Source of the DNA: Flavonifractor plautii ATCC 29863
GTDB lineage: Bacteria > Bacillota > Clostridia > Oscillospirales > Oscillospiraceae
Assembly (NCBI RefSeq): GCF_000239295.1
Contig: NZ_JH417731.1
Coordinates: forward strand, 1 to 34,451
DNA length: 34,451 nucleotides
Direction: 5' to 3'
Every line of letters starts with the position of its first letter. Position 1 is the first letter of the stretch. Below the pieces are notes generated by a model that was not told the origin of the DNA, did not search any database, and worked only from the letters and a program-made list of their open reading frames with translations. This document shows positions 10,067 to 20,393 of the stretch, piece after piece. The translations under genes and the position numbers were made by a program.

Positions 10067-11713
10067 TCAAAGCACCTCCATCGGACGGTATTCGCCGAAC
10101 ACCTTGCGCAGCTCGCCGCAGATTTCTCCTTCGGTGCAGTACACCCTGGCGCAGTCCAGAATATAGGGCATCAGGTTGTCGCTGCCCTCCGCCGCCGTGC
10201 GCAGGGCGTCCAGCCGCTGGCGCACCAGTACGTTGTCCCGGGCCGCCTTCATCTCCTGCAGCTTCTTGATCTGGTTGGCCGCCACCGAGGCGTCAATGTG
10301 CAGCAGCCCCTTGGCCGGCGGCTCCTCGATGGTGAACTTGTTGACGCCCACCACGATCTGCTCGCCGCTCTCCACCTGGCGCTGATACTGGTAAGAGCTC
10401 TCCGCGATCTCTCGCTGGATGTAGCCCTGCTCAATGGCCTTGACCGCTCCGCCCATGGCGTCGATCTTTTCGATGTACGCCTCGGCTGCGGCCTGGAGCT
10501 CGTCGGTCATGCGCTCCACATAGTAGCTGCCGCCCAGGGGATCAATGCTGTCAGCCACACCGCTTTCATAGGCAACAATTTGCTGGGTGCGCAGGGCGAT
10601 CCGCACGGAGTCCTCCGTCGGGAGGGCCAGCGCCTCATCGCGGCTGTTGGTGTGCAGGGACTGGGTGCCCCCCAGCACAGCCGCCAATGTCTGGATGGCC
10701 ACGCGCACAATGTTGTTGTCCGGCTGCTGTGCCGTAAGCGTGGAGCCGCCGGTCTGTGTGTGGAAGCGCAGCATCATGGAGCGGTCCTTTTTGGCATGGA
10801 AGCGCTCCTTCATGATTTTGGCCCACAGCCGGCGGGCCGCCCGGTATTTCGCGACCTCTTCCAGCAGATTGTTGTGTGCATTGAAGAAGAAGGAGAGCCG
10901 GCCGGCAAATTCGTCGATGTCCATCCCGGCCTCCAGCGCGGCCTCCACATAGGCGATGCCGTCGGCCAGGGTAAAGGCGATCTCCTGCGCCGCTGTGGAG
11001 CCGGCCTCCCGGATGTGGTAGCCGGAGATGGAAATGGTGTTCCACTTCGGCACGTTCTGGGAGCAGAATTCAAAGGTGTTCGTGATCAGACGCATGGAGG
11101 GCGCCGGTGGGAAAATGTATGTACCTCTGGCTGCGTACTCCTTGAGGATATCATTCTGGATAGTACCCTTGAGGGCGGAGGCCGGCACTCCCTGCTTCTC
11201 GGCGGCTGCAATATAGAAGGCCAGCAGAACTGCCGCGGGGGCGTTGATGGTCATGGAGGAGCTTACCTTGTCCAGGGGAATCCCCTGGAACAGCACCTCC
11301 ATATCCGCCAGGGAGTCGATGGCCACTCCTACCTTACCCACCTCGCCATGGGCCATGGGGTCGTCCGAGTCATAGCCGATCTGCGTCGGGAGATCAAAGG
11401 CGATGGACAGGCCCGTCTGCCCCTGCTCCAACAGATAGCGGTACCGCTTGTTGGACTCCTCCGCTGTGGCAAAGCCGGCATACTGCCGCATCGTCCAGAA
11501 GCGCCCGCGGTACATGGTGGGCTGGATTCCGCGGGTAAAAGGATACTGCCCGGGGTAGCCAAGCCGCTCCTCATAGCCGCCTGCCGCATCCTCCGGCGTG
11601 TAAAGCCGTTCTACCGGGATGCCGCTGGTGGTTTCAAAGACGGTTCGTCTCTCCGGGCCCTTCGTCAGTGCTTTTGCGACGGTTTCTGCTTCCCACTGTT
11701 CTTTTCCACTCAT
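10067..11713 (-). CDS. mcmA1: Methylmalonyl-CoA mutase, catalytic subunit
   Basis: A 548-residue TIM-barrel acyl-CoA mutase. Substrate specificity can be read: TMY with Y68 (counterpart of Y89 of the Propionibacterium enzyme) and the arginine in FPPAPSMR (counterpart of R207) favour methylmalonyl-CoA over isobutyryl-CoA, where these are Phe and Gln. The catalytic histidine is in RFHTQTGG. The B12 domain is absent and supplied by the next gene. ATG 11713 ([10 protein letters not shown]) is chosen over an in-frame start at 11764 because AGGAG lies nine bases before it. This is the first gene of the ten-gene propionate run; a terminator lies upstream at 11821-11861, so its promoter should fall within 11714-11820, where I see only weak matches. 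Confidence 0.95.
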   Translation of the reverse strand: MSGKEQWEAETVAKALTKGPERRTVFETTSGIPVERLYTPEDAAGGYEERLGYPGQYPFTRGIQPTMYRGRFWTMRQYAGFATAEESNKRYRYLLEQGQTGLSIAFDLPTQIGYDSDDPMAHGEVGKVGVAIDSLADMEVLFQGIPLDKVSSSMTINAPAAVLLAFYIAAAEKQGVPASALKGTIQNDILKEYAARGTYIFPPAPSMRLITNTFEFCSQNVPKWNTISISGYHIREAGSTAAQEIAFTLADGIAYVEAALEAGMDIDEFAGRLSFFFNAHNNLLEEVAKYRAARRLWAKIMKERFHAKKDRSMMLRFHTQTGGSTLTAQQPDNNIVRVAIQTLAAVLGGTQSLHTNSRDEALALPTEDSVRIALRTQQIVAYESGVADSIDPLGGSYYVERMTDELQAAAEAYIEKIDAMGGAVKAIEQGYIQREIAESSYQYQRQVESGEQIVVGVNKFTIEEPPAKGLLHIDASVAANQIKKLQEMKAARDNVLVRQRLDALRTAAEGSDNLMPYILDCARVYCTEGEICGELRKVFGEYRPMEVL

Positions 11714-11820
11714 TGCATACAACTCCTTCTGCTCTTCATTTTGCCCCTGTATTCCCACAAGCAAATTCCTTCAAACCCGGCTGTCCGTTTGTATACGGAG
11801 CAGATATGCCCTTTTACATA

Positions 11821-11861
11821 AATAAAAAGGTGGGGCATAAAGCTGACTTTATGCCCCACCT
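11821..11861 (-). terminator. Rho-independent terminator ahead of mcmA1
   Basis: Arms 11829-11842 and 11847-11860 form a perfect 14-bp stem with a four-base loop. Read leftward it is followed by TTTTTATTT, so it ends transcripts coming from the serine recombinase side and insulates the propionate operon. Read rightward there is no T-run. Confidence 0.85.
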
Positions 11862-12160
11862 GGTGCTAAAATAAAGAAGCTTTCCAAGCTCCCAGATAAT
11901 TCCGCAATCTTGGGCGGAAAAGAAAGATGTATTTCCCTGCTGTAATGCCTGACAACCCGGCTGTTTCTTTTGTTTTACCGGAGCTTCAAGATTGTGACCA
12001 GGCAGCCTTAACTATGAATAGTTAAGGTGGCTTTGCGTTCATTCTTCCCCCTATTTTGACCGGTGCAAAATCTCAACCTTTATAACCAAAATTTTTGCTT
12101 CATTACTTTTTTTGTTTGTAGAATATGCAGCATAGCTTTAACGGTCACGATTTCTCGCAT
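11862..12160. other. Gene-free stretch with a short perfect hairpin
   Basis: About 300 bases between the mcm terminator and the serine recombinase stop show no convincing gene. An inverted repeat at 12006-12027 (CCTTAACTA, four-base loop, TAGTTAAGG) is perfect. The 11-mer AACCCGGCTGT occurs at 11774-11784 and again at 11954-11964, a 180-base direct repeat that may be a leftover of an insertion event. The base composition is visibly richer in A and T than the flanking operons. Confidence 0.5.
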
Positions 12161-12754
12161 TTAACTGCGTACCCAGCGCAAAAAGGTCTTGTGACAAATT
12201 CCCAACTGCCTAGCGGCCTCCCGCGCGGATAGAGTTCCTGACTGCCAGGACTGCTTTATTTGTTCAAATTTTTCCGGCCGCGTCTTGGGGGGTACGCCAA
12301 ACCGTACCCCCCTCTCCTTCGCTGCCGCTATCCCCTCGGCCTGTCGTTGCTTAATAAATTCACGTTCCGTCTGAGCTACATAAGAGAGCAGTTGAAGCAC
12401 AATGTCTGCAATCAGTGTACCGGTTAGATCTCGTGTGCTGCGGGTATCCAGCAGCGGCATGTCCAGTACGACAATAAAGACCTGCTTTTCCTTGGTCAGG
12501 AGACGCCACTGGTACAGAATTTCGTTGTAGTTTCGTCCCAGACGGTCAATGCTCTTTACCACAAATACATCGCCAGCCTGAAGCCGGAGCAGCAGCCTTT
12601 GATAGTTGGGGCGGTCGAAGTCCTTTCCGGACTGTCTGTCGCAGTAGATATCCCTGTCCCTGATGCCAAAGGCCCGCAGCGCAATAAGCTGGCGTTCTTC
12701 ATTTTGATGTTTGGAGGATACGCGCGCGTAACCATATATTTTTCCTGATTGCAT
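12161..12754 (-). CDS. Small serine recombinase (resolvase/invertase family)
   Basis: A 197-residue serine recombinase of the resolvase/Pin type, which cuts and rejoins DNA at paired sites through a phosphoserine link. The catalytic serine is S13 in YARVSSKHQ. Other conserved parts are DRQSGKDFDRP, SIDRLGRNYNEI and QTEREFIKQRQAEGI, followed by a Hin-type helix-turn-helix at the C-terminus (SAREAARQLGICHKTFLRWV). ATG 12754 is set by GGAGG six bases upstream; the in-frame extension to 12829 has no site. It stands alone with no partner gene or recognised crossover site beside it, next to a broken large recombinase, so it is probably part of a decayed mobile element. Confidence 0.93.
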   Translation of the reverse strand: MQSGKIYGYARVSSKHQNEERQLIALRAFGIRDRDIYCDRQSGKDFDRPNYQRLLLRLQAGDVFVVKSIDRLGRNYNEILYQWRLLTKEKQVFIVVLDMPLLDTRSTRDLTGTLIADIVLQLLSYVAQTEREFIKQRQAEGIAAAKERGVRFGVPPKTRPEKFEQIKQSWQSGTLSAREAARQLGICHKTFLRWVRS

Positions 12755-12784
12755 AGAGGACCTCCATCTTAAGTGATACTTTTT

Positions 12785-12790
12785 ATTATA
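12785..12790 (-). promoter_or_regulatory. Candidate -10 box of the serine recombinase
   Basis: A perfect TATAAT read leftward places the transcript start near 12778 and a 24-base leader before ATG 12754. The -35 region is poor (TGTTTT at 17-base spacing), so strength is uncertain. Confidence 0.5.
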
Positions 12791-12849
12791 GGAGGCGCAG
12801 GCTTTGCAAAACAGTGGAAATACTTTCAACTAAATTTCGAACGGCCCTA

Positions 12850-12894
12850 CCCAGTCTGAACAAATAATCGTCATTCTTCAGACTGGGGTGTTTT
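12850..12894 (+). terminator. Orphan rightward terminator-like hairpin
   Basis: CCCAGTCTGAA (12850-12860) pairs perfectly with TTCAGACTGGG (12877-12887) and is followed by GTGTTTT. No rightward gene precedes it here, so it may be the remnant end of a deleted gene or of an inserted element. Confidence 0.5.
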
Positions 12895-13380
12895 GCTATG
12901 CACAAGCATAACAAAATTGGCCATGCGCCTCTTACAGCGGCACGGCCATGGGATGACAGCGCGTGGACCGGCGCCGTTTTTTGCGCCGGTCCACGGACTG
13001 TTTATGACATGCAAACCATTGTTATTCTGGAGTTATGGGCTTCATCTAAACCAGATACAGAGGCTTTGGTCGGATGAAATAGAGGTGAAAAAGACGATTC
13101 TGTTTGCGGAACCCTGGCATCTGCTGAGTGTACTTAGATGAGGAGGGGGGGATTACCGGCAGGCAGGGCGGCAGATCCCCGCGGTACGGTTGCGGACTAT
13201 CTCAGCAAGGGTTGGAGTGAGATAGAATCAGGGACCGAAAAATAAGAAACTAGGCAGTCAAAGCTGCCCCGGAGTTTCTTTCTTCAAATTACTCCACATG
13301 AAGTGGCATACTTCCCAATCGTCGTTACAGCCGAGGAGCAGCTTGCCTGGCGACTCTGTTGGACTGCGAAATCATAGAAC
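12895..13380. other. Gene-poor mobile-element debris with three hairpins
   Basis: Nearly 500 bases with no recognisable gene. Inverted repeats are at 12963-12994 (GTGGACCGGCGC, T-rich loop, GCGCCGGTCCAC; 12 bp perfect), 13197-13225 (CTATCTCA and TGAGATAG) and 13244-13280 (AAGAAACT and AGTTTCTT enclosing GGCAG and CTGCC, then T-rich). A 35-codon frame at 13138-13245 ends GTVADYLSKGWSEIESGTEK and starts in a four-base overlap with the stop of a longer weak frame, but neither has a ribosome site or a recognisable family. Confidence 0.4.
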
Positions 13381-13711
13381 ATGTTCCGAAGCAAAAAAGA
13401 CAGCGGTGCCCCTCTTGAATATCGTGTAACATCTCGCTCAGCAGCACAAGGGGTTCCGTGCCATGCAGAGCAGGAGGAGTGTGAAGCGCACATCCCACAG
13501 ATGGAAACGGAACTGGAGGATCAGGAGGAAAACATTCAGGGAGTGGATCAGCTCTTGCAGGTCTTGGATCGTTACCTGAATATTCAAGAGTTGACGCCGG
13601 AAATTCTCCATGAGTTCGTGGAGCGCATCCTGGTGCATGAGCGTTCCGAAGGGCGGAAGAAAAAAGGATTGGGTCGATTTCTATTTTAACTGCATCGGCA
13701 ACCTGGAGTAA
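13381..13711 (+). pseudogene. Frameshifted C-terminal fragment of a large serine recombinase (DUF4368 region)
   Basis: From about 13470 the frame reads a charged helix and then LTPEILHEFVERILVHERSE, the typical C-terminal DUF4368 segment of Tn4451/TnpX-like large serine recombinases. The frame is then lost in the A-rich run near 13660-13670. In the next frame it resumes as DWVDFYFNCIGNLE and stops at 13709-13711, which is how such proteins normally end (YFNFIGNL-type ending). The catalytic N-terminal domain is absent upstream, so the gene is both truncated and frameshifted. It points to an element that once occupied this locus. Confidence 0.8.
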
Positions 13712-13747
13712 AAATGCAGAGGGAGCACCTCAAGATACTCCCTCTGC
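13709..13747 (-). terminator. Terminator of malQ
   Basis: Arms 13716-13725 and 13738-13747 form a perfect 10-bp stem (GCAGAGGGAG and CTCCCTCTGC). Read leftward it is followed by ATTTTTA. It lies about 60 bases beyond the malQ stop and overlaps the tail of the recombinase remnant. Confidence 0.8.
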
Positions 13748-13804
13748 TGAAAGATAAGAAAACATCTTTTCTTAAAGCCTGGGTTTTGCGGCGGGCGGAT
13801 TATG

Positions 13805-15283
13805 CTATCGGCGGTAGGTGCGGGTGATGTGGGCCAGGCGGCCGGACACACTGGGGTTGAGGGCCTCCTGCCGTACCCGCCAGCTCCAGTTCCGGGGGCC
13901 GGCTGTGCCCGGGGTGTTGACCCGGGCGTCGCCACCCAGGCCCAGCAGATCCTGCATGGGGGCGATGGCCAGACGACAGGGGGACATCCACGCCCCGCAC
14001 ACCGCGCCCCAGCCGAAGCCCTCGTCCTCCCGCAGGCGCAGGTAGTCGAAGGCATAGTCCCGCTCGGCGGGGGCGGCCTGCTCAAAGAGCCACTGGACAA
14101 AGGTGGGGGTGTCGTGGGTGCCGGTGTAGATCACCGCGTCCCGGGGGCAGTTGTGGGGGAGGTAGGCGCTCTCGCCCGCAGGATCAAAGGCGTAGACCAG
14201 CACCTTCATGCCGGGCAGGCCGCTGTCTGCGATGAAGCGGAGGGCGTCGGCGTCCAGATCCCCCAGATCCTCGGCGATCAGGGCCAGGCCGGGGACGGAG
14301 CGCAGGGCCTTCACCAGCTCCATGCCGGGGCCGGGCTCCCAGTGGCCGCCCCGGGCGTCGGCCGCCCCGTCGGGGATGCACCAGTAGGTGTGGAAGGCCC
14401 GGAAGTGGTCGATGCGTACCACGTCGTACAGCCGGGCCAGGTGGGTGGCCCGGTGCCGCCACCAAGCGAAGCCGGTCTGCCGGTGATAGTCCCAGTCGTA
14501 CAGGGGATTGCCCCAGTGCTGCCCCTTGTCGGAGAAGGCGTCGGGTGGAACTCCCGCCACACCGGAAGGAGTCATGTCCTCCTTGAGCTGAAATAGCTCT
14601 GGGCGGCTCCACACCTCCGCGCTGTCAGGGGAGACGTAGATGGGCAGATCGCCGATGATGGAGATCCCCTTGCCATTGGCGTAGGCTTTTACGGCGGTCC
14701 ACTGGCGGAAGAACAGGAGCTGGAGGAAGGCGTGGAAGGCGCACTCGTCCGCCAGCTCGGCCCGATAACGGGCCAGGGCCGACGGATGGCGCAGGCGGAT
14801 CTCGTCGGGCCAGTCCTTCAGCTCCTTGCCGCCAAAGCGCTCACGCAGGGCGAGGAACAGGGCGTAGTCAGGCAGCCAGTCTGCCTCCTCCACCATAAAT
14901 TCCGCCAGTGGCTGGGCGTAGCACACCCTGCCGCGTTCCCATGCCCGCCGCAGCAGGGGGATGCGGGTCTGGTGCAGCCAGGCATAGTCCACCCGGTCGG
15001 GGTCGGCCCGCCGGGCGGCGTCCAGTTCCTTCTGAGTGAGCAGGCCCTCCCGGGTCAGCTCCTCCAGATCCAGGAAAAAGGGGTTGCCCGCGAAAGAGGA
15101 TGGAGACATGTAGGGGGAATCACCGCCGCCGGGAGGAACCAGGGGGAGAATCTGCCAGAACTTCTGCCCGGCCTGGGCCAGAAAGTCGATGAAGCTCCGG
15201 GCGGGAACGCCAAGGGTGCCGATGCCATAGGGCCCCGGCAGGGAAAAGACGGGAAGCAGGATACCGCTTGCGCGCGCTTGCAT
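13805..15283 (-). CDS. malQ: 4-alpha-glucanotransferase (amylomaltase, GH77)
   Basis: A 492-residue cytoplasmic enzyme that transfers maltosyl/glucan units between alpha-1,4-glucans in maltodextrin and glycogen turnover. Signatures of the family are LPLVPPGGGDSPYMSPSSFA near residue 45, GDLPIYVSPDSAEVW, VRIDHFRAF (nucleophile Asp), IAEDLGDLD (acid/base Glu) and YTGTHDTPTF. ATG 15283 (MQARASGILLPVFSL) has GGAGG seven bases upstream, while a longer in-frame start at 15334 would lie across the promoter. It is monocistronic: promoter at 15323-15351, terminator at 13709-13747. Confidence 0.96.
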   Translation of the reverse strand: MQARASGILLPVFSLPGPYGIGTLGVPARSFIDFLAQAGQKFWQILPLVPPGGGDSPYMSPSSFAGNPFFLDLEELTREGLLTQKELDAARRADPDRVDYAWLHQTRIPLLRRAWERGRVCYAQPLAEFMVEEADWLPDYALFLALRERFGGKELKDWPDEIRLRHPSALARYRAELADECAFHAFLQLLFFRQWTAVKAYANGKGISIIGDLPIYVSPDSAEVWSRPELFQLKEDMTPSGVAGVPPDAFSDKGQHWGNPLYDWDYHRQTGFAWWRHRATHLARLYDVVRIDHFRAFHTYWCIPDGAADARGGHWEPGPGMELVKALRSVPGLALIAEDLGDLDADALRFIADSGLPGMKVLVYAFDPAGESAYLPHNCPRDAVIYTGTHDTPTFVQWLFEQAAPAERDYAFDYLRLREDEGFGWGAVCGAWMSPCRLAIAPMQDLLGLGGDARVNTPGTAGPRNWSWRVRQEALNPSVSGRLAHITRTYRR

Positions 15284-15322
15284 ACCAAAACCTCCAATGT
15301 GGAACGGACTGTAGTATGCTCC

Positions 15323-15351
15323 ATTATAATCCACCAGCGCGGCCGCCGCAA
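15323..15351 (-). promoter_or_regulatory. Promoter of malQ
   Basis: Read leftward: TTGCGG (15346-15351), a 17-base spacer, and a perfect TATAAT (15323-15328), giving a start near 15316 and a leader of about 33 bases to ATG 15283. Confidence 0.7.
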
Positions 15352-15371
15352 CCCCTGCCTGGCGGAGCTGT

Positions 15372-15469
15372 CAGGCTGTCGAAAACCCTCCTGCCAAAGG
15401 CTTCGGAGGGAAGGATAGTGTGAAAGGGAACCGCCAGGGTTCACTTTCGGGTTGAATCAAACGACTTTT
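15372..15469. repeat. Dispersed intergenic repeat, copy A
   Basis: Bases 15372-15441 match 31050-31120 over 70/71 columns with about ten mismatches and one indel (roughly 85% identity). A second shared block, AATCAAACGACTTTT, is at 15455-15469 here and 31177-31191 there. Within the first block, CCCTCC pairs with GGAGGG and outer AACCCT with AGGGTT, and the differences between copies fall largely in the loop. It lies beyond the 3' end of the DUF4358 lipoprotein gene. Confidence 0.8.
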
Positions 15470-15473
15470 TGGT

Positions 15474-15982
15474 TCAGGCTGCGCCCTCGATCGTGTCTCG
15501 GATGGCGTCAAACACCGCGTCCTGGTCCTCGCACATAACCAGCAGGATGGTGCCGTCCTCCAGAGTCTCCAGATGGGCGTTGCTGGCGATTTCATACTGA
15601 TCCGCCAGATACTGCTCAAAGCTCTGCTTCTGCCGGTCGATGAAGGCGTTGAGACCCTCCAGTACGGCGTCCGACTTCCCAGCGGCGGGGTAGATGGCGG
15701 CGATGCCGTAGGCCTTGATATTCATGGGGGAGACCGACAGGGCGAAGGCGCTCATGTCGGCGGCTGTGACCCCCAGCAACTCAAAGATCACGTCGGTCAT
15801 GTCGTCCCCGGTATCGGTGAGGATACCAATGGCTTCGTTCATCTCGGCGTCCCGGGCGCTCTCAATGGCGGTCTGGTAGAGCTGGGTGCGCTCCTCGGCG
15901 GTGAGGGCGCTCGGCTGGCTGGACGTACCGCACCCGGCCAGCAGGGCCAGGAGCAGCAACAGGGGGAGTGTGCGCTGCAATT

Positions 15983-15986
<4 letters not shown>
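15474..15986 (-). CDS. DUF4358 lipoprotein
   Basis: A 170-residue secreted lipoprotein: MKLQRTLPLLLLLALLAGC is a signal peptide with the lipobox LAGC, so the mature protein would be anchored through C19. The rest matches the DUF4358 pattern I recall from Clostridia (ALSVSPMNIKAYGIAAIYP, then FEQYLADQYEIASNAHLETL). No enzymatic motif is visible and function is unknown. The start has AAAGGAG and overlaps the clpC stop by four bases, so it is translated from the clpC transcript. Why a surface lipoprotein is coupled to a cytoplasmic protease ATPase is unclear. Confidence 0.85.
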
Positions 15987-18475
<2,489 letters not shown>

Positions 18476-18479
18476 GTGT

Positions 18480-18743
18480 TCACCTCGTTTGCTCCGTCTC
18501 CAAAAGAGGAGCCTCCACTGCCTTTTGACGGGCTTCATCCGCTGTGCCACGCCCCTTTTCTTTTGTTCTGTGCTGGTGCAGGCCGCTGCGCGGCGCGCCA
18601 TCCAGCTCCGGGGTTAGGCTCCCGGCCGCCTCCATGTGAAATTGAGAGGATTTGTCCATGGAAAAATACGCCTCCTTCGGGTGGCTGGATTCTATTTTTT
18701 CCCACTGTGAAAAAATATACCCACAGTCGGCGCATTTTAGCAT
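18480..18743 (-). CDS. Possible small CxxC protein upstream of clpC
   Basis: An 87-codon frame begins MLKCADCGYIF, a single zinc-ribbon-like knuckle, and ends four bases before the clpC ATG with its TGA inside the clpC ribosome-site region. Position and the CxxC start recall McsA, which precedes clpC in Bacillus, but there is no second CxxC, no UVR motif and no family match I recognise. No clear ribosome site precedes 18743, and the divergent ferredoxin promoter begins there. It may be a real leader gene or merely part of a long clpC leader. Confidence 0.35.
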   Translation of the reverse strand: MLKCADCGYIFSQWEKIESSHPKEAYFSMDKSSQFHMEAAGSLTPELDGAPRSGLHQHRTKEKGRGTADEARQKAVEAPLLETEQTR

Positions 18744-18770
18744 TGCATTTTTAAAAAGTTATGGTACAAT
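18743..18770 (+). promoter_or_regulatory. Promoter of the ferredoxin gene
   Basis: TTGCAT (18743-18748), 16 bases, TACAAT (18765-18770); the transcript would start near 18777, with a leader of about 26 bases to ATG 18803. Confidence 0.75.
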
Positions 18771-18778
18771 GACTTTAG

Positions 18779-18973
<195 letters not shown>

Positions 18974-18989
18974 TTTTGGTACGTAAGTG

Positions 18990-19027
18990 AAAAACAGCGG
19001 CATGCCGTGCGGTATGCCGCTGTTTTT
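18990..19027 (+). terminator. Terminator after the ferredoxin gene
   Basis: Arms 18990-19003 and 19014-19027 pair perfectly over 14 bases (AAAAACAGCGGCAT), with the right arm ending in TTTTT. The brnQ ribosome site follows within about ten bases, leaving no room for a separate promoter. Confidence 0.88.
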
Positions 19028-19050
19028 AAATTGCGGGAAAGGAAACGACC

Positions 19051-20355
19051 GTGAGAGAGAAAGAGAGACGGCTGGAGGGCAGGGATCTGCTTCTGGTGGG
19101 CTTCACCCTGTTCTCCATGTTTTTTGGGGCGGGTAATCTGATTTTTCCGCCCAATATTGCGGCCCAGGCGGGCACCCAAACCTGGCCCGCCATGCTGGGG
19201 CTGGCCCTCAGCGCGGTGGGGCTGCCGGTACTGGGGGTGGTGGCGGTGGCCCGCTCCGGCGGGCTGGATGCCCTGGGCAGCCGTGTGCATCCCGCCTTTG
19301 CCCGGGTGTTCACCATCGTGGCCTATCTGGCCATAGGTCCCTGCCTGGCCATCCCCCGGACGGCCACCACCTCTTTTGAAATGGCCGTCCCTCCCTTCGT
19401 GGGAGCGGACGCCCCCATCGGGGTGTATCAACTGGTCTACTCCCTGGTGTTCTTCGCCGCCGCCCTGTTCATCGCCCTGCGGCCGGAGAAGCTCACCGAC
19501 CGGCTGGGCAAGATTCTCTGCCCCATCCTGGTGGCGCTGATCGTCGTCACCTTTGTGGGCTGTCTGGTCAACCCGCTGGAGGGCTACGGTCCGGCCACCG
19601 GGGACTACGCGACCCATGCGGTGGTCAAGGGCTTCATCGAGGGCTATCAGACCATGGACACCATCGCCGCCCTGGCCTTCGGCATTGTCATTGCGGTGAA
19701 CATCCGCGCCCGGGGTGTGGAGGAGGAGGGCGCCGTGGTGCAGGGTACCGTCCGGGCGGGGGTGGTCGCCGGAGGGATGCTGCTGGCGGTCTACTGCATG
19801 CTGGCCCACATCGGCGCCCTGTCTGGCGGCGCACTCCCCAACCCGGCCGACGGGGCGGAGGCCCTCACCAATGTGGTGGGCCTGCTGTTCGGCACCGTGG
19901 GCAGCGTCCTGCTGGCGGGTATCTTCCTCATTGCCTGCTTCAATGTGTGCGTGGGCCTTATCAGCTCCTGCGGCGAGTACTTCCACAGCATCTGTCCCCG
20001 GCTGAGCTACCGGGGGTGGGCGGTGATCTTCGCTTTGGTGAGCATGGCCATCTCCAATGCTGGCTTGGCCCAAATCCTGGAAGTGTCCGCGCCGGTGCTC
20101 AGCGCCATCTACCCGGTGGCTATCGTGCTCATCGCCCTGTCATTCTTCCAGCGGTGGCTGGAGGGCCGCCGCTGGGTGTATCCTGCGGCGGTACTGTGCA
20201 CTGGAGTGTTCAGCGTACTCTTTGCCCTGAAGGGTCTGAAGGTGCCTCTGGACTTTCTGGACGCCCTGCCCCTGGCGGACGTAGGCCTGGGCTGGGTGCT
20301 CCCTGCCGGGGTGGGCGTCGTTCTGGGCCTGCTGCTCTCCGGCCGAAAGAGATAA
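19051..20355 (+). CDS. brnQ: Branched-chain amino acid:cation symporter BrnQ
   Basis: A 434-residue inner-membrane transporter with about twelve hydrophobic helices, importing Leu, Ile and Val with Na+ or H+. The N-terminus has the family hallmark FTLFSMFFGAGNLIFPP, and helix patterns run to LALGLLLSGRKR-like ending (VVLGLLLSGRKR). The start is GTG at 19051 with GGGAAAGGA upstream; no ATG lies before the first helix. The gene begins 24 bases after the ferredoxin terminator with no visible promoter between, so expression may depend on read-through. A strong hairpin follows immediately. Confidence 0.95.
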   Translation: MREKERRLEGRDLLLVGFTLFSMFFGAGNLIFPPNIAAQAGTQTWPAMLGLALSAVGLPVLGVVAVARSGGLDALGSRVHPAFARVFTIVAYLAIGPCLAIPRTATTSFEMAVPPFVGADAPIGVYQLVYSLVFFAAALFIALRPEKLTDRLGKILCPILVALIVVTFVGCLVNPLEGYGPATGDYATHAVVKGFIEGYQTMDTIAALAFGIVIAVNIRARGVEEEGAVVQGTVRAGVVAGGMLLAVYCMLAHIGALSGGALPNPADGAEALTNVVGLLFGTVGSVLLAGIFLIACFNVCVGLISSCGEYFHSICPRLSYRGWAVIFALVSMAISNAGLAQILEVSAPVLSAIYPVAIVLIALSFFQRWLEGRRWVYPAAVLCTGVFSVLFALKGLKVPLDFLDALPLADVGLGWVLPAGVGVVLGLLLSGRKR

Positions 20356-20359
20356 CAAG

Positions 20360-20393
20360 CAAGCGCCGTCCCGGCCGGGACGGCGCTTGTTTT
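20360..20393. terminator. Terminator shared by brnQ and the convergent XRE gene
   Basis: A perfect 30-base palindrome (20360-20389; each arm CAAGCGCCGTCCCGG or complement). Rightward it runs into TTTT; leftward the following bases are CTTGTTAT, so it ends brnQ well and may also act for the convergent regulator gene, whose stop is two bases away. Confidence 0.85.

Noticed and set aside
11714-11820. Cobalamin riboswitch expected before a B12-dependent mutase operon
   Set aside because: I see no B12-box-like segment or long structured leader; only about 100 bases separate the terminator from the start codon.
9998-11821. 607-codon rightward frame across the mutase gene
   Set aside because: Shadow of mcmA1; the composition is not protein-like, there is no ribosome site, and the mutase motifs lie on the other strand.
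12893-13141. 82-codon rightward frame with TTG start in the mobile-element scar
   Set aside because: No ribosome site, crosses a perfect 12-bp hairpin, and no family recognised; kept only as debris.
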